From: Spongisporangium articulatum | GTDB lineage: Bacteria > Actinomycetota > Actinomycetes > Actinomycetales > Kineosporiaceae | Direction: 5' to 3' | Assembly: GCF_044465595.1 (NCBI RefSeq) | Contig: NZ_JBITLV010000011.1 | Span: forward strand, 1-31,799 | Length of the DNA stretch: 31,799 bases | The notes under the pieces: generated by a model | Seen by the model: only the letters and a program-made list of their open reading frames with translations | What the model was told of the DNA's origin: nothing | Database searches by the model: none | Part shown: piece by piece, positions 7,284-15,219 of the stretch | Layout of the letters: the number at the start of each line of letters is the position of its first letter | How positions within the stretch are numbered: the stretch's first letter is position 1 | Position numbers and translations under genes: made by a program

Positions 7284-8152
7284 GTCCCGTCGAGGGCGGC
7301 CCGGCCTGGCTGTTCTGCCCGGGGGACCGGCCCGACCGGTTCGCCAAGGCGGCGCAGCGGGCCGACGTCGTCATCCTCGACCTGGAGGACGCCGTCGCCC
7401 CCGACCGCAAGGACGAGGCCCGGCGGGCCGTGGCCGAGGCGCTGGGGACCGGGCTCGACCCCGCCCGTACCGTCGTCCGGGTCAACGCCGCCGGCACCGC
7501 CGAGCACGCCCGCGACGTCGAGGCCCTGAGGGATGTCGAGGCGGTGGGGGATGTCGAGGCGGTGGGGGACGCCGGCCGGCCCCGGGTGATGCTGCCCAAG
7601 GCCGAGGATCCGCGAGAGGTCCTGGCGCTGGCGGGGTTCGAGGTCGTCGTGCTGATCGAGACTCCGCTCGGCGTCGAACGGGCCGGCGGCCTCGTCGCCG
7701 CCCACGGCGTCGTGGGGGCGATGTGGGGGGCCGACGACCTGGTCGCCGGGCTCGGTGGAACGGGCAGCCGGTGGCCGGACGGCCGGTACCGGGACGTGGC
7801 CCGGTTCGCCCGGGCCCGGGTGCTGGTGGCCGCCAAGGCGCACGGCCGCTTCGCCCTGGACGCCGTGCACCTCGACATCGACGACGCCGACGGCCTGCGC
7901 GCCGAGTGCGAGGACGCCGTCGCCTCCGGGTTCGACGGCACGGTCGCCATCCACCCGGCGCAGGTCCCGGTCATCCGCGCGGCCTACGCGCCGTCCCCGG
8001 AGCGGGTCCGGTGGGCCCGGGAACTGCTCGCGGCCGCCGAGTCCGAGGGCGGCGTGTTCCGGTTCGAGGGCCGGATGGTCGACGGGCCGATCATCGCCCA
8101 GGCCCATCGGATAGTCAGCGCAGCTCGGTCGCCCGGTCCCACTCGCCCATGA
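7280..8152 (+). CDS. CitE-like beta-hydroxyacyl-CoA lyase (HMG-CoA/citramalyl-CoA lyase type)
   Basis: This 290-residue TIM-barrel protein is of the HpcH/HpaI-CitE family. Visible motifs are LDLEDAVAPDRKDEAR (about residues 33-48), RVNAAGT, VMLPKAEDP, the VVLIETPLG glutamate strand, AMWGADDL and GTVAIHPAQV; the Glu and Asp residues bind Mg2+. Stand-alone CitE-like proteins are not citrate lyase subunits. The mycobacterial counterpart Rv2498c has been reported to cleave 3-hydroxy-3-methylglutaryl-CoA and related hydroxyacyl-CoAs. Here it would release acetyl-CoA and acetoacetate, the last step of leucine breakdown. The ATG overlaps the previous stop (ATGA). Residues 79-96 are an in-frame hexapeptide repeat expansion. 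The last 38 bp overlap the convergent Lrp gene. Confidence 0.86.
   Translation: MSPVEGGPAWLFCPGDRPDRFAKAAQRADVVILDLEDAVAPDRKDEARRAVAEALGTGLDPARTVVRVNAAGTAEHARDVEALRDVEAVGDVEAVGDAGRPRVMLPKAEDPREVLALAGFEVVVLIETPLGVERAGGLVAAHGVVGAMWGADDLVAGLGGTGSRWPDGRYRDVARFARARVLVAAKAHGRFALDAVHLDIDDADGLRAECEDAVASGFDGTVAIHPAQVPVIRAAYAPSPERVRWARELLAAAESEGGVFRFEGRMVDGPIIAQAHRIVSAARSPGPTRP
7514..7567 (+). repeat. Three tandem 18-bp repeats inside the CitE-like gene
   Basis: Three consecutive 18-bp units lie at 7514-7531, 7532-7549 and 7550-7567. The last two are identical (GATGTCGAGGCGGTGGGG); the first differs at five positions. They keep the frame and encode DVEALR-DVEAVG-DVEAVG, followed by DAG. This is a coding minisatellite, probably in a surface segment before the VMLPKAEDP strand. 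Confidence 0.9.
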
Positions 8153-8552
8153 CGATGAGGGTCTTCGTGCTCGTCACGACCCCGGTGCGGCGGATCGCGT
8201 TGACCACGCGCTGCAGGTCGTCGACGCTCGGCACCCGGAACCGGAGCAGCGCGTCCGGGTCACCGGCGATGGCGAAGTACTGGACGACCTCCGGCACCTG
8301 ACGGGCGATCTCCTCGATCCGGCGGGTGTCGACCCCGGCGGCCAGCCGGATCTCGGTGAACGCGTCGAGATCGCCGGTCGCGGTGTCGTCGACGATCGCC
8401 ACGTAGCCCTTGATCACCCCCTGGCGTTCCAGCCGCTCGATCCGCCGGGCCACGGGAGCGCTGGAGAGCCCGACCCGGCGGGCGATCTCGCTGACCGGGG
8501 TCCGGGCGTTGACGCGCAGGATGTCGAGGATGTGCCGATCTGTGGGATCCAT
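8115..8552 (-). CDS. Lrp/AsnC-family regulator (BkdR-like)
   Basis: This 145-residue protein has an N-terminal AsnC helix-turn-helix (MDPTDRHILDILRVNARTPV, then EIARRVGLSSAPVARRIERL, about residues 1-45). A C-terminal RAM/ligand-binding ferredoxin-like domain follows (about 65-140, VPEVVQYFAIAGDPDALLRF). Lrp proteins form octamers, bind amino acids and bend promoter DNA. It is divergent from the bkdABC genes with a 182-bp intergenic region, so it is probably the branched-chain-responsive activator or repressor of them, as BkdR is in other bacteria. GAGGAG precedes the ATG by about 8 nt. Its 3' end overlaps the CitE-like gene by 38 bp on the opposite strand. Confidence 0.9.
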   Translation of the reverse strand: MDPTDRHILDILRVNARTPVSEIARRVGLSSAPVARRIERLERQGVIKGYVAIVDDTATGDLDAFTEIRLAAGVDTRRIEEIARQVPEVVQYFAIAGDPDALLRFRVPSVDDLQRVVNAIRRTGVVTSTKTLIVMGEWDRATELR

Positions 8553-8639
8553 CGAACCGCTCTCCTCGTCGAGACCGATTCGCGCGCCGGGCGCCGGTTT
8601 CCAGCCGCTCGGGGCGCGAAGCCCGCACTGTTGCAGCGC

Positions 8640-8662
8640 ATCCGGATGGTATCGCGCGCGAT
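8640..8662. promoter_or_regulatory. Paired palindromes in the Lrp-bkdA intergenic region
   Basis: ATCCGGAT (8640-8647) and the 12-bp perfect palindrome ATCGCGCGCGAT (8651-8662) lie side by side about 75 bp upstream of bkdA. Lrp proteins often bind several weakly conserved palindromic sites across a divergent promoter, so these are candidate operators. The rest of the 8553-8734 region shows no clear promoter hexamers to me. Confidence 0.35.
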
Positions 8663-8734
8663 CGTTGCTCGCCCCCGTGCGCCTTGCGACGCTGCTGCGT
8701 AATCACCCGGGCAGCCTCGGGCAAGGAGCAGCCA

Positions 8735-9751
8735 ATGACGGCCGACACGCTCGATCTACGACAGGCGTACCGCGACATGGTCCTGGTGCGCCGCCTGGAC
8801 GCGGAGGCGATCGCCCTGCAGCGGCAGGGCGAGCTCGGGCTGTGGCCCTCGCTGCTCGGCCAGGAGGCCGCCCAGGTCGGGGCCGGCCGGGCGCTGCGAC
8901 CGCAGGACGTCGCCTTCCCCACGTACCGCGAGCACGGCGTCGCCTGGTGCCGCGGTGTGGACCCGCTGGCCCTGCTGGGGATGTTCCGCGGGACGACGAT
9001 GGGCGGCTGGGACCCGCGGGAGCGCAACTTCCAGCTCTACACGGTGGTGATCGGGGCGCACACGCTGCACGCCGTCGGGTACGCGATGGCCGTCGTCCGC
9101 GACGGCGACGTGGGCACCGGCGACCCCGACCGGGACCGGGCGGTCGTCGCGTTCTTCGGGGACGGCGCGCTCAGCGAGGGGGAGACCAACGAGGCTTTCG
9201 TGTGGGCCGGCGCCCAGAACCTGCCCGTCGTGTTCTTCTGCCAGAACAACGGGTGGGCCATCTCGGCACCGTTCAGCACGCAGAGCCGCGTCCCGGCGGC
9301 GGACCGGGCGCAGGGGTTCGGCTTCCCGGGGGTGCGGGTGGACGGCAACGACGTGGTCGCCGTCCACGCGGCCACCCGGGAAGCCCTGGACCGGGCCCGC
9401 TCGGGCGGCGGGCCGACCCTGATCGAGGCCGTGACCTACCGGCGCAACCCGCACACCACGTCGGACGACGACGGGCGTTACCGCTCGGCCGCCGAGACCG
9501 CCGACTGGGCCGGACGCGACCCCGTAGAAAGGCTGCGGGCCGAGCTCGAGGTGGACGACGGGTTCCTCACCGCGCTGGACGCGGAGGCCGAGACCCTTGC
9601 TGAACACCTGCGGTCAGGCTGCCGGACCCTGCCGGAACCGGACCCGGAGCTGCCCTTCCGGACCACCTACGAACAGATGCCCGTCGAACTGGCCCGGCAG
9701 CGCGATCGGCACCTGGCCTTCGTGGCCGGCCGGGAGGAGGTTCCGTCATGA
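8735..9751 (+). CDS. bkdA: Branched-chain 2-oxoacid dehydrogenase E1 alpha subunit
   Basis: This 338-residue thiamine-diphosphate enzyme subunit decarboxylates branched 2-oxoacids (from leucine, isoleucine and valine) in the BCKDH complex. The ThDP/Mg2+ motif begins GDGALSEGETNEAF at residues 142-155 and ends at Asn171-Asn172 (CQNNGWAIS). A phosphorylation-loop-like YRRNPHTTSDDDGRYR segment follows. The short length and YREHGVAW segment are typical of bacterial E1 alpha of branched-chain or pyruvate-like complexes. Mycobacterial counterparts were once annotated pdhA but act as BCKDH, and the operon neighbours favour that here. The ATG at 8735 has AAGGAG 6 nt upstream. The stop overlaps the next start (ATGA). 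Confidence 0.9.
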   Translation: MTADTLDLRQAYRDMVLVRRLDAEAIALQRQGELGLWPSLLGQEAAQVGAGRALRPQDVAFPTYREHGVAWCRGVDPLALLGMFRGTTMGGWDPRERNFQLYTVVIGAHTLHAVGYAMAVVRDGDVGTGDPDRDRAVVAFFGDGALSEGETNEAFVWAGAQNLPVVFFCQNNGWAISAPFSTQSRVPAADRAQGFGFPGVRVDGNDVVAVHAATREALDRARSGGGPTLIEAVTYRRNPHTTSDDDGRYRSAAETADWAGRDPVERLRAELEVDDGFLTALDAEAETLAEHLRSGCRTLPEPDPELPFRTTYEQMPVELARQRDRHLAFVAGREEVPS

Positions 9752-10737
9752 GCACCGGCACGAGCAGCATGGTGCAGGCCCTGAACCGGGCGCTGCGCCG
9801 GTCCCTGGAGGACGATCCGAAGGTCTTCCTGCTGGGCGAGGACATCGGCCCGCTGGGCGGCGTGTTCCGCGTGACCGACGGCCTGGCCAAGGATTTCGGC
9901 GCCGACCGGGTCATGACGTCGCCGCTGGGCGAGGCGGGGATCGTCGGCAGCGCCGTCGGCCTGGCCCTGGCCGGGTACCGGCCCGTGTGCGAGATCCAGT
10001 TCGACGGGTTCGTGTTCCCGGCGGTCAACCAGCTCGTCACGCAGCTGGCCCACTACCGGCACCGCACGGGCGGTCTCGTGTCGCTGCCGGTCGTCGTCCG
10101 GATCCCGTTCGGCGGCGGGATCGGCGCGGTCGAGCACCACGGCGAGTCGCCCGAGGCGTACTTCGCGCACACGCCCGGCCTGCGCGTCGTCTGTCCGTCG
10201 ACGCCGCAGGAGGCGTACGACCTCCTGGGCCAGGCGATCACCGGGGCCGACCCCGTCGTGTTCTTCGAACCCAAACGCTCCTACTGGGTCAAGGGCGACC
10301 TCGACACCGATCCGTCCCGCCCGACGACCGCGTTCGACTCGGCCCGCATCGTGCGACCCGGGACCGACGTCACGGTCGCCACCTACGGCGCACTGGTGCC
10401 CGTGGCGCTGCGGGCCGCCGAGTTCCTGGCCGGCGAGGGACGGTCGGTCGAGGTGATCGACCTGCGCTCGCTGTCACCGCTGGACGACGGGACGGTCATC
10501 GAATCCGTCCGGCGTACGGGGCATCTCGTCGTCGCGCACGAGGCGTCGCAGTCGGGCGGGATCGGCGGCGAGCTGGCCGCCCGCGTCCAGGCCGCGGCCT
10601 TCTACGACCTCGAGGCGCCGGTGGTGCGGGTCACCGGGTACGACACCCCCTACCCGGTCAGCCGGCTCGAGGAGGACTGGCTGCCCAACGCCGACCGGCT
10701 GGTCGCGGCGTGCGACGAGAGCCTGGCCTACGCATGA
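9748..10737 (+). CDS. bkdB: Branched-chain 2-oxoacid dehydrogenase E1 beta subunit
   Basis: This 329-residue transketolase-like subunit pairs with BkdA to form the alpha2-beta2 E1. Characteristic segments are LGEDIGPLGGVFRVTDGL (about residues 30-47), SPLGEAGIVGSAVGLAL, EIQFDGFVFPAVNQ and the HGESPEAYFAHTPGL region, which contributes the active-site His. A C-terminal transketolase-C domain contains VIDLRSLSPLDDGTV. It starts at ATG 9748, with GGAGGAGG about 7 nt upstream, inside the bkdA stop, and its own stop overlaps the E2 start. Coupled translation should keep the subunits balanced. Confidence 0.92.
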   Translation: MSTGTSSMVQALNRALRRSLEDDPKVFLLGEDIGPLGGVFRVTDGLAKDFGADRVMTSPLGEAGIVGSAVGLALAGYRPVCEIQFDGFVFPAVNQLVTQLAHYRHRTGGLVSLPVVVRIPFGGGIGAVEHHGESPEAYFAHTPGLRVVCPSTPQEAYDLLGQAITGADPVVFFEPKRSYWVKGDLDTDPSRPTTAFDSARIVRPGTDVTVATYGALVPVALRAAEFLAGEGRSVEVIDLRSLSPLDDGTVIESVRRTGHLVVAHEASQSGGIGGELAARVQAAAFYDLEAPVVRVTGYDTPYPVSRLEEDWLPNADRLVAACDESLAYA

Positions 10738-11951
10738 GCGCCCCCACCGTGGAGTCGTTCCGACTTCCCGACGTCGGCGAGGGGTTGACCGAGGCCGAGA
10801 TCGTCACCTGGCGGGTCGCCGTCGGCGACCCGGTCGCGGTGAACCAGGTCCTGGTCGAGATCGAGACCGCCAAGTCCCTCGTCGAACTGCCCTCGCCGTT
10901 CGCGGGTGAGGTGGTGGAACTCCTGGCGGCGGAGGGTGACACGGTCCCCGTCGGTACCCCGATCATCGCCGTCCGCACCGGGCCCCACGACGAACCTGAC
11001 GACGACGGGGACTCCCCGAAACTGCTGGTCGGGTACGGCGCCCGGGAGCCTCGACCGCCCCGCCCCCGGACCCGGCCCCGCGCGAAACCGCCGGTCCGCA
11101 AGCTGGCCCGTGACCTGGGCGTCGACCTGGCCGCGGTCGCGCCGAGCGGCGCCGACGGGATCGTCGGGCGGGACGACGTCCTGGCCGCGGCCGAGCCGCG
11201 CGCCCCCGAGCTGCGCGCCCCCGAGCCGGTGGGCGAGACCCGCATCCCGATCAAGGGCGTGCGCAAGCACGTCGCCGCCGCCATGGTGACGTCCGCGTTC
11301 ACCGCCCCGCACGTCACCGAGTTCGTGACGGTGGACATCACCCGGACGATGCGGTTGCGCGAGACCGTCCAGCGCAGAACGGAGTTTGACGGGGTGAAGG
11401 TCACGCCGCTCGTCTTCGTCGCCCGCGCCTACCTCCGGGCGCTGGCCCGCACTCCGCTGGCCACGGCCCGCTGGGACGAGCCGGCCCAGGACATCGTGAT
11501 CCCGGCCGGGATCAACCTGGGCATCGCCGCCGCCACCCCGCGCGGCCTCATCGTGCCCAACATCAAGAACGCCCACGCCCTGGACCTGCTCGGCCTGGCC
11601 CGGGCCCTCGACGACCTGACCACCCGGGCCCGCGCCGGCACCGCGACCCCCGAGTCGATGACCGGCGGCACGACGACCATCACCAACATCGGCGTCTTCG
11701 GGATCGACGCCGGCACCCCGATCCTCAACCCCGGCGAGACGGCGATCCTCGCCGTCGGCGCCGTCCGGCGCCGCCCCTGGGTGGTCGAGGACCGCGCCGA
11801 CGGGACGGTGACGGGGGAGCGGCTCGAGCCGCGGGACGTCGTCCAGCTGGCCCTGTCGTTCGACCACCGGGTCCTGGACGGTCAGCAGGCGTCACAGCTG
11901 CTGGCCGACACCGCCGAACTCCTCACCGAGCCCGGCCTCGCTATGTTGTGA
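10734..11951 (+). CDS. bkdC: Branched-chain 2-oxoacid dehydrogenase E2 (dihydrolipoyl acyltransferase)
   Basis: This 405-residue protein has the E2 layout. A lipoyl domain covers about residues 5-82, with the lipoylated lysine at Lys47 in EIETAKSLVE. A charged linker is followed by a peripheral subunit-binding domain (about 120-155, VRKLARDLGVDL to GIVGRDDVL). The C-terminal catalytic acyltransferase domain (about 170-405) ends with the FDHRVLDG motif (His378, Asp382). It transfers the branched acyl group to CoA, giving isovaleryl-CoA and its relatives. Only one lipoyl domain is present, as usual for BCKDH E2. No E3 (lipoamide dehydrogenase) gene is adjacent, so a shared housekeeping E3 is expected. 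It starts at ATG 10734 within the bkdB stop. Confidence 0.92.
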   Translation: MSAPTVESFRLPDVGEGLTEAEIVTWRVAVGDPVAVNQVLVEIETAKSLVELPSPFAGEVVELLAAEGDTVPVGTPIIAVRTGPHDEPDDDGDSPKLLVGYGAREPRPPRPRTRPRAKPPVRKLARDLGVDLAAVAPSGADGIVGRDDVLAAAEPRAPELRAPEPVGETRIPIKGVRKHVAAAMVTSAFTAPHVTEFVTVDITRTMRLRETVQRRTEFDGVKVTPLVFVARAYLRALARTPLATARWDEPAQDIVIPAGINLGIAAATPRGLIVPNIKNAHALDLLGLARALDDLTTRARAGTATPESMTGGTTTITNIGVFGIDAGTPILNPGETAILAVGAVRRRPWVVEDRADGTVTGERLEPRDVVQLALSFDHRVLDGQQASQLLADTAELLTEPGLAML

Positions 11952-11954
11952 CCG

Positions 11955-13901
11955 ATGACGACGCAGACGGGGCAGCTCTTGCGCCGCGCCGCGCCCGATG
12001 CGGCGTCGACGTCCCGCATCGGCGACTACCTCGCCTGGCTCGCGCGCGAGGGGATCGGCGAGTTCGGCTCGTACGACGAGCTGTGGCGGTGGTCGGTCAG
12101 CGACCTCGACGCCTTCTGGGAATCGATCTGGCGGTACTTCGACCTCGGGCCCGCGGACGGCCCGGTGCTCGCGGTCGACGCGCTGCCGGGAGCCGTCTGG
12201 TTCCCGGACCGCACCGTCAACTACGCCGAGACCGTCCTGCGGATGCCCGGCCGGGCGCCCGACGACGTCGTCGTGGTCGCCGAGTCGCAGACCCGCCCAC
12301 CGGTCACGTACACGGCCGCGCAGCTGCGGGACGCGGTCGGCCGGGCTCAGGAGGGCCTGCGGCGGGCGGGGATCGGGCGCGGCGACCGGGTGGCGGCCTA
12401 CGCGCCGAACGTCCCGGAGACGATGGTCCTGCTGCTCGCCGCCGCCGGGCTGGGGGCCGTGTTCACCTCCTGCGCACCGGAGTTCGGCACGGACAGCGTC
12501 GTCGACCGGTGGAGCCAGGTCGGGCCGCGGTTCCTGCTGGCCGTGGACGGGTACCGGTACGGCAGCCGGGCCGTCGACCGCCGCGAGCAGGTGCGGCAGA
12601 TCCGCGAGCGGGTGTCCAGCATCGAGACCGTGGTCCGGCTGCCCTATCTCGACGCCTCGTGGGACGCCGGGGACGACTCGACCTGGTCGGCGTTCACGGC
12701 CGTGGCCGCCGAACCGTCCTTCGTCCCGACGGCGTTCGCCGACCCGCTCTACGTCCTCTATTCCTCGGGTACGACCGGTTTGCCCAAGCCGATCGTGCAT
12801 GGCCATGGCGGCATCACCCTCGAGCACCTGAAGGCCCTGGCCCTCCACCTCGACGTCGGCCCCGGCGACCGGTTCTTCTGGTTCACCACCACCGGCTGGA
12901 TGATGTGGAACCTGCTCGTCTCCGCGCCGCTCGTCGGTGCCGCCGTCGTGATGTTCGACGGCGACCCCGGTTCGCCCGACGTCGCCGAACTGTGGCGGCT
13001 GGCCGAGCGCACCGGCCTGACCTACTTCGGCACCAGCGCCACCTTCGTCCAGCAGAACCTGAAGCAGGGGGTCGAACCGCGTCAGGGTCGGGGCCTGGAC
13101 GCCGTCCGCGCGGTCGGCGTGACCGGCTCGCCCCTGTCGCCCGACGGGTTCCGCTGGGTCCTCGACGCCCTCGGTTCCCGGGTGCAGCTCACGTCGCTGG
13201 CCGGCGGGACGGACGTCTGCACCGGGTTCCTCGGCGGGACGCCGCTGCACGACGTGCACGCGGGACTCATCGCCTGCCGCCAGCTGGGGTGTGCCGTGGA
13301 GAGCTTCGACCCGTCCGGCCGCCCGCTCGTGGGCGAGGTGGGGGAGCTGGTCGTCACCCGGCCGATGCCGTCGATGCCGGTCGGGTTCTGGAACGACCCG
13401 GACGGGGAGCGGCTGCGGGCCGCCTACTTCGACACCTTCCCCGGCGTCTGGCGGCACGGCGACTGGCTCACGATCGACGCGGCGGGCCGGTGCTCGCTGA
13501 CGGGTCGTTCCGACGCCACCCTGAACCGCGGCGGGGTGCGCCTGGGTACGGCCGAGTTCTACGCCGTCGTCGAGGCGGTCGACGGGGTGACCGACAGCCT
13601 CGTCGTCCACCTCGAGGACCCGGACGGCGGGGCGGGTCGCCTCCTGCTGTTCGTCGTCGCCGTCCCGGCATCCGGCGTCGACGACGAGATCAGAGCCGCT
13701 CTGCGCTCGAAGCTGTCACCGCGGCACGTTCCCGACGAGATCCTGCACGTCGCGGCCCTGCCCCGGACCCTGTCCGGCAAGAAGGTCGAGGTCCCGGTCA
13801 AGCGCATCCTGACGGGCACCCCGCTCGAGCGGGCGGTCGCGCCGGGATCCCTGGCCGACCCCGCAGCCCTGGAGCACGTGCTGGCCGCCGTCCGGGTGTG
13901 A
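11955..13901 (+). CDS. aacS: Acetoacetyl-CoA synthetase (acetoacetate-CoA ligase)
   Basis: This 648-residue ANL-superfamily adenylate-forming enzyme activates acetoacetate with ATP and CoA. The length and the N-terminal ACAS-N segment (DLDAFWESIWRYFDL, about residues 50-64) match acetoacetyl-CoA synthetases. The ATP motif YSSGTTGLPKPIVHGHGG is at about 273-290, then TTTGWMMWN. The hinge/C-terminal part has HGDWLTIDAAG and SDATLNRGGVRLGTAEFY, and the catalytic lysine lies in RTLSGKKVEVPVKRIL. The start lies 3 bp after the E2 stop with no Shine-Dalgarno, so translation is probably coupled. Placed after the bkd genes it would recycle the acetoacetate released by the CitE-like lyase, the role filled by a CoA transferase (ScoAB) in the mycobacterial cluster. 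Confidence 0.9.
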   Translation: MTTQTGQLLRRAAPDAASTSRIGDYLAWLAREGIGEFGSYDELWRWSVSDLDAFWESIWRYFDLGPADGPVLAVDALPGAVWFPDRTVNYAETVLRMPGRAPDDVVVVAESQTRPPVTYTAAQLRDAVGRAQEGLRRAGIGRGDRVAAYAPNVPETMVLLLAAAGLGAVFTSCAPEFGTDSVVDRWSQVGPRFLLAVDGYRYGSRAVDRREQVRQIRERVSSIETVVRLPYLDASWDAGDDSTWSAFTAVAAEPSFVPTAFADPLYVLYSSGTTGLPKPIVHGHGGITLEHLKALALHLDVGPGDRFFWFTTTGWMMWNLLVSAPLVGAAVVMFDGDPGSPDVAELWRLAERTGLTYFGTSATFVQQNLKQGVEPRQGRGLDAVRAVGVTGSPLSPDGFRWVLDALGSRVQLTSLAGGTDVCTGFLGGTPLHDVHAGLIACRQLGCAVESFDPSGRPLVGEVGELVVTRPMPSMPVGFWNDPDGERLRAAYFDTFPGVWRHGDWLTIDAAGRCSLTGRSDATLNRGGVRLGTAEFYAVVEAVDGVTDSLVVHLEDPDGGAGRLLLFVVAVPASGVDDEIRAALRSKLSPRHVPDEILHVAALPRTLSGKKVEVPVKRILTGTPLERAVAPGSLADPAALEHVLAAVRV

Positions 13902-13940
13902 TCTCTGAGGCTTTGGGTCCCTCAAGGTGCAGTTGTCACC

Positions 13941-13946
13941 TACCGT
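13941..13946 (+). promoter_or_regulatory. Probable -10 of a leaderless glycosyltransferase transcript
   Basis: TACCGT lies exactly 7 nt before GTG 13954, the canonical leaderless spacing. It supports GTG 13954 over the in-frame GTG at 13927, which would place this hexamer inside the coding region. Confidence 0.5.
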
Positions 13947-13953
13947 GGCCGAT

Positions 13954-15180
13954 GTGACGACCCTGCACCCGGACGGGCCGGCGCACACGGGGTGGACGTT
14001 GCGTATTCGATTCGTACTGGGCAACGCCTACGGAGGCGGCGGCACGATCCGTACGACGTTGACGATGGCGGGGGCGCTGGCCGAGCGCGGCCACGATGTC
14101 GAGATCGCCAGCGTCCTCGGCCGTCCGAGCCCGCCCGTGTTCGAGATCCCACCCGGGGTCCGGCTCGTGACCCTGACCGGCGGCCCGCAGCGCGCGGCCC
14201 GGTCCCGCTGGGATCCGCGACGGGTGGCGCAGGCGCTGCTGCGACGATTCCGCAGCCGGCTGATCCACCCGGGCGACGTCCGCTACGCCAACTTCTCGTT
14301 CGAGTCGGACCTGGCGCTGTGGCGCTACCTGCGCCGCCAGCGCAACGTGGTCCTGGTAGGCACCCGGGCGGGTATCAACCTGGCCCTGGCCCGGTACGCA
14401 CCCCGTTCGAACGTGGTGATCGCGCAGGAGCACATGAACCTCCGCCGCCACGGCGAGCCGCTCCGGGCGGGCTTCCGCGCTCACTACCCGACGTTGCACG
14501 CCCTGGTCACCCTCACCGAGGGGGACGCCGAGGACTACCGCGCGTTCCTGGGGGAGCAGGCCGCCGTCCAGGCGATCCCGAACGCCGTGCCGGACCTCGG
14601 GGCCGTGGCCCCCGCCCACGAACGCAGCGAGGACAGCAAGATCGTGGTGGCGGCCGGGCGGTTGACCAGGCAGAAGGGGTTCGACCTGCTGATCGGCGCG
14701 TGGCGACCGGTCGTGGCCGCGCATCCGGACTGGCAGTTGCACATCTACGGCGGCGGCCACCTGGAGGCGGACCTCCGCCGCCAGATCGACGATCTCGGCC
14801 TCGCGGAGTCGGTGCGGCTGATGGGCTTCTCCGACGACCTGCCCCGGCACCTGTCGCAGGCGTCCCTCTACGTCCTGTCGTCGCGGTTCGAGGGGTTCCC
14901 GTTGGTGCTGCTGGAGGCGATGGGCTGCGGGCTGCCGGTCGTGGCCTTCGACTGCCCCACGGGTCCGGCCGACCTGATCGAGGACGGGGTGACGGGGCTG
15001 CTCGTCCCGCCCAAGTCGAAGCGTCGTCTGAGCGAGGCCATGCTGCGCGCCATCGAGGACCCGCAGCTGCGCCGGACCATGGGGCGCAACGCCCGGCACC
15101 TGGTCGAGTCCTACAGCCAGGCCGGCATCGCCGAGCGCTGGGAGAGGCTGTTCAGCGACCTCTCGCGGAAGGCCGGCTGA
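13954..15180 (+). CDS. GT4-family glycosyltransferase
   Basis: This 408-residue GT-B protein has a glycine-rich N-terminal acceptor-side loop (FVLGNAYGGGGTIRTTLTMA). The C-terminal Rossmann half contains VVAAGRLTRQKGFDLLIGAW, IYGGGHLEADL and the GT4 EX7E nucleotide-sugar motif EGFPLVLLE, followed by AMGCGLPVVAFDCPTGP. It transfers a sugar from a nucleotide donor in the cytoplasm. The acceptor is unknown: teichoic-acid-like polymers, glycolipids and exopolysaccharide are all possible. No signal peptide or transmembrane segment is visible, and no neighbouring polysaccharide genes help. The GTG at 13954 is chosen for its 7-nt spacing to TACCGT. An alternative GTG at 13927 would add nine residues. 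Confidence 0.85.
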   Translation: MTTLHPDGPAHTGWTLRIRFVLGNAYGGGGTIRTTLTMAGALAERGHDVEIASVLGRPSPPVFEIPPGVRLVTLTGGPQRAARSRWDPRRVAQALLRRFRSRLIHPGDVRYANFSFESDLALWRYLRRQRNVVLVGTRAGINLALARYAPRSNVVIAQEHMNLRRHGEPLRAGFRAHYPTLHALVTLTEGDAEDYRAFLGEQAAVQAIPNAVPDLGAVAPAHERSEDSKIVVAAGRLTRQKGFDLLIGAWRPVVAAHPDWQLHIYGGGHLEADLRRQIDDLGLAESVRLMGFSDDLPRHLSQASLYVLSSRFEGFPLVLLEAMGCGLPVVAFDCPTGPADLIEDGVTGLLVPPKSKRRLSEAMLRAIEDPQLRRTMGRNARHLVESYSQAGIAERWERLFSDLSRKAG

Positions 15181-15219
15181 CCTACGCTGGAGGCAGTCGT
15201 GCGACCGACGGAGGTAGTG

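Noticed and set aside
13927..13953. GTG at 13927 as glycosyltransferase start
   Set aside because: It lacks a Shine-Dalgarno and would put the TACCGT -10 candidate inside the gene; GTG 13954 has the exact leaderless spacing.
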